DNA of 64,000 nt from Anaerotignum lactatifermentans (lineage in GTDB: Bacteria > Bacillota > Clostridia > Lachnospirales > Anaerotignaceae). How positions within the stretch are numbered: position 1 is the first letter of the stretch; every line of letters begins with the position of its first letter. The DNA is taken from assembly GCF_016902535.1 (NCBI RefSeq), contig NZ_JACSNY010000006.1, forward strand, positions 62,001 to 126,000, written 5' to 3'. Shown piece after piece: positions 34,595-43,819 of the stretch. The notes below the pieces were generated by a model. That model was given only the letters and a program-made list of their open reading frames with translations, made no database searches and was not told the origin of the DNA. A program made the translations under genes and the position numbers.

Positions 34595-36316
34595 TTATCC
34601 TTCCAGCACTTCTATGGGCAGAATCTGCACCGCCGCATTCCCCAGAAGATCCTTTCTTCCATAATCGAAAAGCACCGCTGTTTTTTCATTCATTACAGCC
34701 AGATGCGTCTGCCCTGCCGCCTGCTTTTTCCCGCCGGCGTAATGAGGCAGATATTTTTCCATTTTTTCCTTTGATCCATAAAAAGAAAGTATCTTTTCCC
34801 TCCATTGATAATCCGCCTCTGTTTTCAGACAATCCGGCAGACGATTGGGCCGTTCATGGAGCATAAAATCAAAACGCATCCGTTCCCGCAGCTCCTCTGC
34901 GTCAGTTTCTTCCTTTTTCATGGAAAAATCCCATAAAAAATCACAGAGCGCAAATTTTGAAAGAGAAATATAATGTTTCTTCTCTGCCACCCATTTCTCC
35001 GCCAAAGCCTCGTAAAAAGCGAAGGGACTTTCAAACAGGGGCACCAGATACTCCAGCGAATGAAGGAACCGGCCGCTGTTGTAATAGGTCTCCACCATTT
35101 CCTCCACATACTTTAAACGCAGAGTATCCACGAAAGGCAGTGCGTCCGTTTCCAGCACCTCATAGGGCGCCGTATCATGGGTGATAATGCCGTACTCCTC
35201 CCGTTTCTGATGAAGCATGGACCCTTTCAGCAGTTTTAAAAAACCCAGCTGCAGCTGTTCCGGCGCCAGGGCGTATACATCATTGAAGGAGCGTCCAAAG
35301 GAGGCGTAATCCTCAAAGGGCAGCCCGGCAATCAAATCCAAATGCTGGTGAATATTTTCCCCTGCCTTGATCTGCCGCACCCGCTCCGACAACACCTCAA
35401 AATCCACATTCCGGCGGATGGCCTCCATGGTTCTGGGATTGGTGGTCTGTACGCCGATCTCAAACTGGAAGAGTCCCCTGCGCACCCGCTTCAAAAAGTC
35501 GATGGTCTCCTGATCCAGCAGATCCGCCGTGATCTCAAAATGGAAATTGGTGATGCCGTTGTCATGTTCATGGAGATAACTCCAGATGGCCATGGCATGG
35601 CTCTTCTTACAGTTAAAAGTCCGGTCAATGAATTTCACCTGACGCACCTTCGCATCCAGAAATTTCTGCAAATCCGGCAGCGCCTTTTCCAATGGCACAA
35701 AGCGTACCCCCTGCTCTACGGAAGAGAGGCAGTAGCCGCATTGATAGGGACATCCCCGGGAAGTTTCATAATAAATGATCTGGTTTTCCATATCAGAAAG
35801 ATCCGGCGCATAGGGAAAGGGCAGCAGTGCCAGATCCAGCGGCGGCTGGGGCGGTGTGGAAAGGATGCGCTCTCCCTGCCGGAAGGTCAGCCCCCGGATC
35901 TCCTCCAGGTCTTTCGGCCCGCCGCCGTCGAACCAGTCCAAAAGCTCCGTAAACACCTGCTCGCCCTCTCCCCGCATCACCAGATCCACCGCAGGGTTCT
36001 GCCGCAGGAAATCCTTGCTGTCATAGCTGACCTCCGGGCCGCCGAAGCCAATAACGCAGTCCGGCAGAATCTTCTTTAGGATAGGACAAATCTCTTTCAG
36101 CTCCTCCACATTCCAGATATAGCAGGAAAACAGGACCACATCCGGCTTTTGCCGGAAAATCTCCTCCGCAATAAAATCCACCCGCTGGTTAATGGTGAAT
36201 TCCATAGTCACAATATGATGATGTTTTTCATTGTCCTGAAATTTAGATAAATAGCGCAGTGCCAGATTAGAGTGAATATATTTGGCATTCAGCGCCGCAA
36301 GCAAGATCTTTTTCAC
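34595..36316 (-). CDS. B12-binding-domain radical SAM protein with DUF4080 C-terminus
   Basis: A 573-residue enzyme. A Rossmann-type B12-binding-like domain comes first (LLAALNAKYIHSNLALRYL... GFGGPEVSYDS, about 1-125). The radical SAM barrel follows, with YYETSRGCPYQCGYCLSS, GDEF-free FEIGVQTTNPRTMEAIRR, and a C-terminal DUF4080 region. The usual DxHxxG cobalamin motif is not evident, so B12 binding is uncertain. The start is GTG 36316 with AGAGGG upstream; the upstream in-frame ATG would overlap the YgiQ gene. Substrate unknown. Confidence 0.83.
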   Translation of the reverse strand: MKKILLAALNAKYIHSNLALRYLSKFQDNEKHHHIVTMEFTINQRVDFIAEEIFRQKPDVVLFSCYIWNVEELKEICPILKKILPDCVIGFGGPEVSYDSKDFLRQNPAVDLVMRGEGEQVFTELLDWFDGGGPKDLEEIRGLTFRQGERILSTPPQPPLDLALLPFPYAPDLSDMENQIIYYETSRGCPYQCGYCLSSVEQGVRFVPLEKALPDLQKFLDAKVRQVKFIDRTFNCKKSHAMAIWSYLHEHDNGITNFHFEITADLLDQETIDFLKRVRRGLFQFEIGVQTTNPRTMEAIRRNVDFEVLSERVRQIKAGENIHQHLDLIAGLPFEDYASFGRSFNDVYALAPEQLQLGFLKLLKGSMLHQKREEYGIITHDTAPYEVLETDALPFVDTLRLKYVEEMVETYYNSGRFLHSLEYLVPLFESPFAFYEALAEKWVAEKKHYISLSKFALCDFLWDFSMKKEETDAEELRERMRFDFMLHERPNRLPDCLKTEADYQWREKILSFYGSKEKMEKYLPHYAGGKKQAAGQTHLAVMNEKTAVLFDYGRKDLLGNAAVQILPIEVLEG

Positions 36317-36386
36317 ATTCCGCCCTCTTTTCTCTCTGACAGCCGGAAAGCCGGCCTTTCTGATAGGAAAAACACCGGCTTTTTTG

Positions 36387-38306
36387 TCAGCTTTTCTTTT
36401 TATGCACATTCCGGATGGTCTTTTTCTTTCCCGCAGGGGCTTTCGTCTGCTTTTCCGGCTTTCTTCCCGGTTGAGGACGTTTCCCGCCGCCCGCTTTTCC
36501 CGCCGATTTCTGCCCCATTTGTCTGGGACGGATCAGACAATGGCTGTCAAAGCCGATGAGATCCTCTCTGTGAGCCAGACGCAGCGCCTCCCGCACCAAA
36601 TCATAATTCTGAGGCAGACGGTACTGCATCAGCGCCCGCTGCATCGCCTTCTCATGGGGTGTTTTGGGCACATAGACCTTTTCCTTCGTTCTGGGGTCGA
36701 TGCCGGTATAATACATGGCCGTGGAAAGAGTCCCCGGTGTGGGATAGAAGTCCTGCACCTGCTCCGGCATGTGGTGAATGTCCCGCAGATATTCCGCCAG
36801 CTCAATGGCCGCCTGCAAGTCACTGCCCGGATGGCTGCTCATCAGATAGGGCACCAGATACTGGTCCATGCCCAGCTGCCGATTGATTTCCTCGTATCGT
36901 TTTACAAACCGGCGGTACACATCCCCGCCGGGCTTGCCCATTTTCGCCAGCACCTTTTCGGAAACATGCTCCGGCGCCACCTTCAGCTGGCCGCTGATAT
37001 GGTACTTGCACAGTTCCCGGAAAAAAGTCTCGTCTTTATCATAAATCAGATAGTCGTACCGGATGCCGGAACGGATAAATACTTTTTTCACCCGTGGAAT
37101 CTCCCGGATTTTCCGCAGCAGCTGCACATAATCCTTATGATCCACCTCCAGATTCTGGCACTTGGTGGGCCATAAACACTGCTTGTCCCTGCAGGCCCCA
37201 TGCTCCAGCTGTTTTTTGCAGGCCGGCTGGCGGAAGTTGGCCGTCGGCCCGCCAACGTCATGGATATACCCCTTAAAATTGGGATCATGGGTAATCTTTT
37301 CCGCCTCCGTTACCAAAGAGCGATGGCTTCTCGCCGTTACGACCCGTCCTTGATGGAAGGCAAGGGCGCAGAAATTGCAGTTGCCAAAGCATCCCCGGTT
37401 GCTGACCAGACTGAATTTTACTTCCTCAATGGCCGGAATTCCGCCCTTTTCCTCATACATGGGATGGTAGGTCCGTTCATAGGGCAGCGCATAGGTTCGA
37501 TCCAGCTCCGCCATCCGCAGCGGCGCAGAAGGCGGGGTCTGCACTACATTCCACTCATCATATTCCTCGATCAGCGTTTTTCCGATGACAGCATCCGTAT
37601 TCTGGTACTGTATCAAAAAGCTGTCAGCATACTTCATTTTATCCGCTTTTACCTCACGAAAAGGCGGCAGCATAATATAATCGTAGGCTCTGGAAATATC
37701 CTTCGTTTTGTACACGGAACCCCGCAGGAAGGTCAGCTCCGAAACAGGAATACCGCTGTCCAGAGCCTCCGCCATTTCCACAATCTGATGCTCACCCATG
37801 CCGTAGAGCAGAAGGTCCGCCCCGCTGTCCAGCAGGATAGAACGGCGCACCTTATTGTCCCAGTAGTCATAATGGCTCAGCCGGCGCAGGCTGGCCTCAA
37901 TGCCGCCAATGATGATGGGGGTCTTTTTATAAACCTCCCGCAGCTTGTTGCAATAGACAATGGTAGCCCGATCCGGCCGCAGTCCCATCTGGCCGCCGGG
38001 AGAATAATTGTCCTTCTGCCGCCGTTTTTTCGCCACCGTATAATGATTCACCATAGAATCAATATTCCCGGCGCTGACCAGAAAAGCCAGTCTGGGCTCC
38101 CCGAAGCGGCAGAAATCCTCTGTGCTCCGCCAGTCGGGCTGTGCCAGAAAGCACACCTTGAACCCGTGACTTTCCAGCACCCGGCAGATGATGGCCGCGC
38201 CAAAAGAGGGATGATCCACATAGGCATCCCCGCAAATATATACAAAATCCGGCTGTTCCCAGCCTCTTTCCAGCATTTCCTCTTTCGTTACCGGCAAAAA
38301 CGCCAT
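36387..38306 (-). CDS. YgiQ-family radical SAM protein
   Basis: A 639-residue YgiQ/UPF0313 radical SAM protein. The N-terminal half has [51 protein letters not shown] and [16 protein letters not shown]. The cluster motif is [20 protein letters not shown] (near 320). The second half has VAPEHVS and [15 protein letters not shown]. The tail (about 600-639) is rich in K, R, G and P and likely disordered. GGGAGAGG precedes ATG 38306. The family function is unknown. Confidence 0.9.
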   Translation of the reverse strand: MAFLPVTKEEMLERGWEQPDFVYICGDAYVDHPSFGAAIICRVLESHGFKVCFLAQPDWRSTEDFCRFGEPRLAFLVSAGNIDSMVNHYTVAKKRRQKDNYSPGGQMGLRPDRATIVYCNKLREVYKKTPIIIGGIEASLRRLSHYDYWDNKVRRSILLDSGADLLLYGMGEHQIVEMAEALDSGIPVSELTFLRGSVYKTKDISRAYDYIMLPPFREVKADKMKYADSFLIQYQNTDAVIGKTLIEEYDEWNVVQTPPSAPLRMAELDRTYALPYERTYHPMYEEKGGIPAIEEVKFSLVSNRGCFGNCNFCALAFHQGRVVTARSHRSLVTEAEKITHDPNFKGYIHDVGGPTANFRQPACKKQLEHGACRDKQCLWPTKCQNLEVDHKDYVQLLRKIREIPRVKKVFIRSGIRYDYLIYDKDETFFRELCKYHISGQLKVAPEHVSEKVLAKMGKPGGDVYRRFVKRYEEINRQLGMDQYLVPYLMSSHPGSDLQAAIELAEYLRDIHHMPEQVQDFYPTPGTLSTAMYYTGIDPRTKEKVYVPKTPHEKAMQRALMQYRLPQNYDLVREALRLAHREDLIGFDSHCLIRPRQMGQKSAGKAGGGKRPQPGRKPEKQTKAPAGKKKTIRNVHKKKS

Positions 38307-38404
38307 GTCCGCCTCTCCCTTCTGTCTTCTCTCGCGGATTCTTTCTCTAAGACACATTATACCGGGAAAGGCCGCCTCTGGCAAGGCGGGAAGATTTTCC
38401 CCAC

Positions 38405-38445
38405 AAAAAGAAAAACAGCCTTATGCCCCTCCATAAAGCTGTTTT
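38405..38445 (-). terminator. Terminator of the thi operon
   Basis: Minus strand: AAAACAGC / GCTGTTTT with an 18-nt loop, then TTCTTTTTGTGG. Confidence 0.6.
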
Positions 38446-38462
38446 CTCCATAAATCTGTTTC

Positions 38463-39014
38463 TCATTTCATAAAGCCGGACATCATACACCCGCCGGCAG
38501 CGCCGGCCTTCAGGATCTCCTCCATCCGTTCCATTGTCACGCCGCCGATGGCATACACAGGCACCGGGCACTTTTCACATACTTCTTTCAGCAGTTCCAG
38601 CCCCTTCCCCGGCAGCCCCGGCTTGCAGTCCGTCTCAAAAATATTTCCCAGAAAAAGATAGGTCGCGCCCAGAGCCACAGCCTCCTCCATTTGTTCTACG
38701 CTGTGGCAGGAGGTTCCTAATATCTCCCACTCCGCCGGATTTTTCAGCATCCGCAGGCTCTCCAGCGGCAGATGCAGCCGCCGGATGCCCAATGCCTTTG
38801 CCGCCTGCTCAAAGCCGTGCAGATACAGAGGCACCTTTTCCTCCTCGCATACCTTCCGCACCTGCTCCGCCAGACGGATATATTCCTCCAGAGAAAGGTC
38901 TTTTTCACGCAGTACCACCGCCTTGGGCCTTTTGCGGCAGACCCGACGGATCTGTTCCAGAAAATCTCCCGTCACCAGTTTCCTGTTGGTGACCGCAATC
39001 ATATGCTCAAACAT
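38463..39014 (-). CDS. Thiamine phosphate synthase (ThiE) or thiazole tautomerase (TenI)-like
   Basis: A 183-residue TIM barrel of the ThiE/TenI family. Visible are VVLREKDLSLEEYIRLA (diphosphate-binding Arg/Lys), GTSCHSVEQMEEAVALGATYLFLGNIFETDCK, and the phosphate-binding end YAIGGVTMERMEEI. The family GQxD motif after HL is altered (LHLPLESL), so it may be the tautomerase or a divergent synthase. Start codons at 39026, 39014 and 39002 are all possible; I use 39014, where ATGTTTGA overlaps the thiH stop. It is last in the thi operon. Confidence 0.75.
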   Translation of the reverse strand: MFEHMIAVTNRKLVTGDFLEQIRRVCRKRPKAVVLREKDLSLEEYIRLAEQVRKVCEEEKVPLYLHGFEQAAKALGIRRLHLPLESLRMLKNPAEWEILGTSCHSVEQMEEAVALGATYLFLGNIFETDCKPGLPGKGLELLKEVCEKCPVPVYAIGGVTMERMEEILKAGAAGGCMMSGFMK

Positions 39015-40269
39015 ACAGGTATTCATTCAGCACAGGCTGGAGGCCGCCTTTTTCCAAATCCTCGTACATCTGGGCAAAGCTGCGGCTGTCATCGATCTCG
39101 AACTGCTCGTCGCCTACGTTGCTGTCCTCGCTGCCGCTGTATTTCGCCTCGTGATCGCCGATCCCGGTGGATACCCCGGCAGATACCTTTGTGGCGCAAA
39201 TCTTGGTGATGCCGTTGCGGAAGGATACAGATTCCCGGCTGGAAACCGTAATGCCCACATAGGGCAAGAACAGACGGTAAGCGCAGAGAATCTGGCAAAG
39301 CTCCCGCTCGCCCACATCTTTGGGATTGATTTTATCGTTGTTGATAATGGGCCGCAGTCTGGGACAGCTGAGACTCAACTCCGCATGGGGGTATCTGCGC
39401 TGAAGCAGGTATACATGGAGGGCCGTCGCCAAAGCGTCCTTCCGGAAATCGTCCAGCCCCAGCAGGGCGGAAAAGCCTGCGCCGCGCATCCCGGCCCGCA
39501 GTGCCCGTTCCTGTGCGTCAAAGCGGTAGGGCCAGATCCGTTTATGACCCAGCAGGTGCAGTTTTTCATAATGCTCCGGATTATAAGTCTCCTGGAATAC
39601 AGTCACATAGTCCACACCGCATTCATGGAGGTATTTATACTCGTCTGTATTGACGGGATAAATCTCAATGCCGATATTACGGAAATATTTCCGGGCGATC
39701 TTCACCGCTTCCCCAATATACTGGATATCAGAATATTTCCGGCTCTCCCCTGTTAAAATCAGGATCTCTTCCATACCCGTAGAGGCAATGACCTGCATTT
39801 CCTTTTCGATCTCCTCAAAGGTCAGCTTTTTGCGCCGGATGTTGTTGTAGCAGTTAAAGCCGCAGTAAATGCAGTAGTTCTGGCAGTAGTTGGCGATATA
39901 AATGGGTGTAAAAATGTAAACGGTGTTGCCAAAATGCTTTTTGGTCTCTTCCTCGGCCTTTCTTGCCATTTCCTCCAGAAAAGGCGCCGCCGCGGGGGAC
40001 AGGAGCGCCTTGAAGTCCTCTATGCTCACCCGCTCATGGCTGAGAGCCAGCCGCACATCATCGGCGGTATATTTATTGTAATCATAGGCGGCAAATTCCC
40101 GCAGTACGATATCCTTGATATCGGAATCAATGATTTCCATGCCCGCCATATATTTCATATGGTCAGAACGGATGGAAGGATCGTTTTCCAGCTGATGCTT
40201 CCGTTCCAGCACCTCCGGCGGCAGCTGGTCACTGTCGATAAAATAAACCTGACTTTCCTCATCAATCAT
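39007..40269 (-). CDS. thiH: 2-iminoacetate synthase, tyrosine lyase
   Basis: Radical SAM enzyme cleaving tyrosine to dehydroglycine (2-iminoacetate) for the thiazole of thiamine, the anaerobic route used in place of the oxygen-dependent ThiO. The cluster motif is C-x3-C-x2-C in YCQNYCIYCGFNC (near residue 130). ILTGESRKYSDI, VFQETYNPEHY and the C-terminal DSRSFAQMYEDL fit the family. At 420 residues it has an N-terminal extension of about 40 residues, supported by AAGGAGGG 6 nt before ATG 40269. It lies 12 nt after thiG. Confidence 0.95.
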   Translation of the reverse strand: MIDEESQVYFIDSDQLPPEVLERKHQLENDPSIRSDHMKYMAGMEIIDSDIKDIVLREFAAYDYNKYTADDVRLALSHERVSIEDFKALLSPAAAPFLEEMARKAEEETKKHFGNTVYIFTPIYIANYCQNYCIYCGFNCYNNIRRKKLTFEEIEKEMQVIASTGMEEILILTGESRKYSDIQYIGEAVKIARKYFRNIGIEIYPVNTDEYKYLHECGVDYVTVFQETYNPEHYEKLHLLGHKRIWPYRFDAQERALRAGMRGAGFSALLGLDDFRKDALATALHVYLLQRRYPHAELSLSCPRLRPIINNDKINPKDVGERELCQILCAYRLFLPYVGITVSSRESVSFRNGITKICATKVSAGVSTGIGDHEAKYSGSEDSNVGDEQFEIDDSRSFAQMYEDLEKGGLQPVLNEYLYV

Positions 40270-40281
40270 GGGTATCCCTCC

Positions 40282-41046
40282 TTATCTCAAAAATCCTGTC
40301 AGCGGGTCGGAAGCGCTGCCGCCTCTGGCCAGCACAGGGCCCATTCCTGTCACATACGCCGTTCTGCCCGCCTCAATGGCCTGACGGAAGGCTCTTGCCA
40401 TGGCAGGCACATCCCCCGCTGTGGCAATGGCAGTATTTGCCATAATGGCCGCCGCGCCCATTTCCATGGCCTCGCAGGCCTGAGAGGGCTTACCGATGCC
40501 GGCGTCTACGATAATCGGCAGGTCGATCTCGTCAATGAGGATCTGGATAAATTCCTTGGTGGCAAGGCCTTTATTGCTGCCAATGGGAGAAGCCAAAGGC
40601 ATCACCGCAGCCGCCCCGGCATTCTGCAAGTCTCTTGCCACATTCAGGTCGGGATACATATAAGGCAGTACGATAAAGCCTTCCTTAGCCAGAATTTCCG
40701 TACATTTCACTGTCTCATAGTTATCGGGCAGCAGATATTTGGAGTCATGCATAATCTCTACCTTCACGAAATCCCCGCAGCCCATTTCCCGGCTCAGTCT
40801 GGCGATCCGTACCGCTTCCTCTGCGTTTCTGGCACCGGAGGTATTGGGCAGCAGCGTTACGCCCTTGGGGATAAAGTCCAAAATATTCTCTTCTTTTTTC
40901 GTGTTGGCTCTGCGCAGGGCCAGTGTAATGATCTCTGCGCCGCCTTCCTCTACGGCCGCCTTGATGAGCCCCAGGTTATACTTGCCGGAGCCCAGAATAA
41001 ACCGGCTGTGAAATTCGTGTCCGCCTAATATCAATTTGTCTTCCAT
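40282..41046 (-). CDS. thiG: Thiazole synthase
   Basis: Forms the thiazole phosphate from deoxyxylulose phosphate, ThiS-thiocarboxylate and 2-iminoacetate. The 254 residues show [12 protein letters not shown], the Schiff-base lysine in [28 protein letters not shown] and [13 protein letters not shown]. The start at 41046 has GGAGG 8 nt upstream; the earlier ATG overlaps that site. It is the third structural gene of thiS-F-G-H-E. Confidence 0.96.
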   Translation of the reverse strand: MEDKLILGGHEFHSRFILGSGKYNLGLIKAAVEEGGAEIITLALRRANTKKEENILDFIPKGVTLLPNTSGARNAEEAVRIARLSREMGCGDFVKVEIMHDSKYLLPDNYETVKCTEILAKEGFIVLPYMYPDLNVARDLQNAGAAAVMPLASPIGSNKGLATKEFIQILIDEIDLPIIVDAGIGKPSQACEAMEMGAAAIMANTAIATAGDVPAMARAFRQAIEAGRTAYVTGMGPVLARGGSASDPLTGFLR

Positions 41047-41067
41047 GTTCTCATCCTCCATATTCTT

Positions 41068-41712
41068 TTAATCCTCTTTAATTCCTGCCTGTGCGGCAAT
41101 GAGCCGCAGCACCTGATTTGCCTGCATCCCGGCGCAGACCGCCACTCTGGGTGCCATCAGCCCCATGCCTCTGCCTACATCTGTTTTGCCGTCACCGCAG
41201 ACATACAGCCTGTCCATGATCTTCCGGGTATGGATCTCGTTGGCGTCACCATAGCCCGCCATGCCGTTGCCGGAAACAATAACGGTATCAGGGCATTGGC
41301 ACAGCAGCGTATTGACCAGCATCGCCTTGTTTTCCGGCCGGTCGAAGGCCTCACAAACAATGGGATAACCGCCGAACAGTTCCGCCGCGTTTTCCTCCGT
41401 CACCATACCATTCCATGTCTGAATCTCCAGGTAGGGCTGTATCTCCCGCAGGAGGGCTGTCAGCGCCTGTGTTTTGGGCTGTCCCAGATGGGAAATGCCA
41501 TAGGCCTGCCGGTTCAGATTGGTGATCTCCACTCGGTCGAAATCCACCAAAAACAGATGCCCCACGCCGGAACGAGCCAGCATCACGGCAATATGGGAAC
41601 CCAGTCCTCCCAGACCGGCCACCGCCACCCGGGCCGATGCCACCGCCTGATGAAATTCCTTTGGAAAGCGAGCGTCAAAGGCCGCCTCCATTTCTTCCCT
41701 CGTGGGCCGCAT
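41068..41712 (-). CDS. thiF: ThiF-family sulfur-carrier adenylyltransferase
   Basis: A 214-residue E1-like enzyme that activates the ThiS C-terminus with ATP. The nucleotide loop is VAVAGLGGLGSHIAVMLARSGVG (about 30-52), followed by LVDFDRVEITNLNRQ, which holds the catalytic Asp/Arg. It is shorter than E. coli ThiF and lacks the paired CxxC zinc motifs, as in the short clostridial type. ATG 41712 has AGGAGGTGG upstream and overlaps the end of thiS closely. Confidence 0.9.
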   Translation of the reverse strand: MRPTREEMEAAFDARFPKEFHQAVASARVAVAGLGGLGSHIAVMLARSGVGHLFLVDFDRVEITNLNRQAYGISHLGQPKTQALTALLREIQPYLEIQTWNGMVTEENAAELFGGYPIVCEAFDRPENKAMLVNTLLCQCPDTVIVSGNGMAGYGDANEIHTRKIMDRLYVCGDGKTDVGRGMGLMAPRVAVCAGMQANQVLRLIAAQAGIKED

Positions 41713-41713
41713 C

Positions 41714-41908
41714 TCAGCCACCTCCTACAAAACGCACGATTTCCACTACATCGCCGTCCTCCAGCAGGACCTCGCCGTAAGTGGCCCGGGGAACAATCTC
41801 ACGATTCCGCTCCACCGCCACATAAGCCGTCTTGTATCCCGCTTCCTCCAGATACTCCGCTACGGTTTTCCCTGCGGCATTTACCTGTTCGCCATTGATG
41901 GTCACCAT
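41714..41908 (-). CDS. thiS: Sulfur carrier protein ThiS
   Basis: A 64-residue ubiquitin-like sulfur carrier ending in FVGGG; the C-terminal Gly-Gly is adenylated and thiocarboxylated. [19 protein letters not shown] and [11 protein letters not shown] are typical. The start at 41908 has AGGAGGTGAG 5 nt upstream. It is the first structural gene of the thi operon and follows a hairpin leader. Confidence 0.93.
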   Translation of the reverse strand: MVTINGEQVNAAGKTVAEYLEEAGYKTAYVAVERNREIVPRATYGEVLLEDGDVVEIVRFVGGG

Positions 41909-41940
41909 GTCCGTCTCACCTCCTGATTTTCTGTGAAAAC

Positions 41941-41998
41941 AAAAAAGAGCGTCACGAAAGATCACACCCGAGGTGGTGTGCCCCTTCGTGACGCTCTT
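41941..41998 (-). terminator. Attenuator-type terminator in the thi leader
   Basis: Minus strand: AAGAGCGTCACGAA (41998-41985) pairs perfectly over 14 bp with TTCGTGACGCTCTT (41958-41945), enclosing an inner stem CACACC / GGTGTG. TTTTTTG follows. It lies after the thi promoter and before thiS, so it must be bypassed to express the operon. No aptamer is recognisable. Confidence 0.8.
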
Positions 41999-42011
41999 CG
42001 CGCTCACTCAT
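41952..42011 (-). CDS. Putative leaderless leader peptide of the thi operon
   Basis: A 19-codon ORF ([19 protein letters not shown]) begins at ATG 42011, exactly 7 bp after the -10 box, so the transcript may begin with AUG. Its TGA (41954-41952) lies inside the 3' arm of the terminator, so a ribosome reaching the stop would block hairpin formation. There is no room for a ribosome binding site. Expression is inference. Confidence 0.35.
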   Translation of the reverse strand: MSEREERHEGAHHLGCDLS

Positions 42012-42017
42012 GGGTAC

Positions 42018-42046
42018 AGTATATCCCTTTTGCATAAAAATGTCAA
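42018..42046 (-). promoter_or_regulatory. Sigma-A promoter of the thi operon
   Basis: Minus strand: TTGACA (42046-42041), 17 bp, TATACT (42023-42018). The -35 box directly abuts the terminator hairpin of the upstream collagen-like gene. Confidence 0.85.
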
Positions 42047-42072
42047 GCCGCTGTCCGAAAACAGACAGCGGC
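42047..42072 (-). terminator. Terminator of the collagen-like gene
   Basis: Minus strand: GCCGCTGTC / GACAGCGGC with an 8-nt loop, followed by TTGACATTTTT. The T-rich tail doubles as the -35 region of the thi promoter. Confidence 0.7.
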
Positions 42073-42080
42073 CGTCCTCC

Positions 42081-43193
<1,113 letters not shown>

Positions 43194-43206
43194 TTCCCCC
43201 CGTGAT

Positions 43207-43226
43207 TATTGACATATGTCGATAAC
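43207..43226. promoter_or_regulatory. 20-bp operator-like dyad over the -35 box
   Basis: TTATTGACATATGTCGATAA is a two-fold dyad with one mismatched pair and a perfect core GACATATGTC. It covers the whole -35 box of the NifX/ATPase promoter, so a bound protein would block or reposition polymerase. Confidence 0.55.
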
Positions 43227-43237
43227 AGAGGTATACT
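43209..43237 (+). promoter_or_regulatory. Sigma-A promoter of the NifX/Fe-S ATPase operon
   Basis: TTGACA (43209-43214), 17 bp, TATACT (43232-43237). Start predicted near 43244. A perfect 12-bp palindrome TGGCATATGCCA follows at 43253-43264. Confidence 0.8.
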
Positions 43238-43243
43238 CACCTT

Positions 43244-43462
43244 AGAAATAAATGGCATATGCCAAAAATAATATCAACTGTAAAGCAGACTCCCCATAAG
43301 AAAACAACTGTATTTTTGATCTCTTGATTTCTAAAGGGGGCTGTGATGGCTGTCTTTCTAAGAAAACGATTCCAATAAAAATTGTGCTGCCTGCATCCGC
43401 TTGGTTACAGGATTCCATAATCGTTATTTTCTTAGGAATGTGCCCCTAAAGGAGGAATTTCC
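43244..43462 (+). promoter_or_regulatory. Structured 5' leader of the NifX/Fe-S ATPase operon
   Basis: About 220 nt without a main gene. CTAAGAAAACGATT (43358-43371) can pair with AATCG...TTTTCTTAG (43419-43435) around a 3-nt bulge. AGGGGGC (43335-43341) can pair with GCCCCT (43442-43447), next to the AAAGGAGG of the first gene. The 5' arm overlaps a short ORF with its own ribosome binding site. No known riboswitch core was recognised. Confidence 0.45.
43346..43378 (+). CDS. Putative 10-residue leader peptide
   Basis: MAVFLRKRFQ followed by TAA. It has a strong ribosome binding site, AAAGGGGG, 5 nt before the ATG. Its codons form the 5' arm of the leader hairpin, so translation would open that structure. 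Whether it is made is inference. Confidence 0.35.
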   Translation: MAVFLRKRFQ

Positions 43463-43819
43463 ATGATGATTGCTGTCCCTTTGGACGAAAATAAAAAGGA
43501 TGTCTGCGTCTCCTTCGGCAGAGCGCCCTATGTCCTTTTTTATGACACGGAAACTAAAAAGCAGGAGATCTGCGAAAACCCTGCCGCGCAGGCTCAAGGC
43601 GGCGCAGGGCTGAAAGCTGCTCAGTTTTTGGTGGACCACAAAGTCAATGTCCTCATTACCATTCGCTGCGGTCAAAACGCCGCCGAAGTGCTGCAGGCCG
43701 CTGAAATGTCCATTTATGAGGCACAGGGCACTGACGCAGAGACAAATCTGGCTGCCTATGCGGAGGGGAAACTGGAGCCATTGAGCCATTTTCACGCCGG
43801 TTTCCACGGAAAAGCATGA
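43463..43819 (+). CDS. NifX/NifB-C-terminal-like (dinitrogenase FeMo-cofactor family) protein
   Basis: A 118-residue protein of the NifX-like family (COG1433 type), which bind Fe-S or Fe-Mo precursor clusters in nitrogenase systems and have unknown roles elsewhere. Visible are MIAVPLDENKKDVCVSFGRAPYVLFYD, GAGLKAAQFLVDHKVNVLIT and the C-terminal HFHAGFHGKA with clustered histidines. AAAGGAGG precedes the ATG. Overlaps the next gene by ATGA. Confidence 0.85.
   Translation: MMIAVPLDENKKDVCVSFGRAPYVLFYDTETKKQEICENPAAQAQGGAGLKAAQFLVDHKVNVLITIRCGQNAAEVLQAAEMSIYEAQGTDAETNLAAYAEGKLEPLSHFHAGFHGKA

Noticed and set aside
36347-36382. Hairpin AAAGCCGG / CCGGCTTT with T-run on the plus strand
   Set aside because: The T-run favours plus-strand termination, but no plus-strand gene ends there; the minus-strand tail is weak.
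41909-42050. TPP riboswitch upstream of thiS
   Set aside because: The conserved CUGAGA and ACCUGAUCUGGAUAAUGCCAGC cores are absent and the leader is too short.
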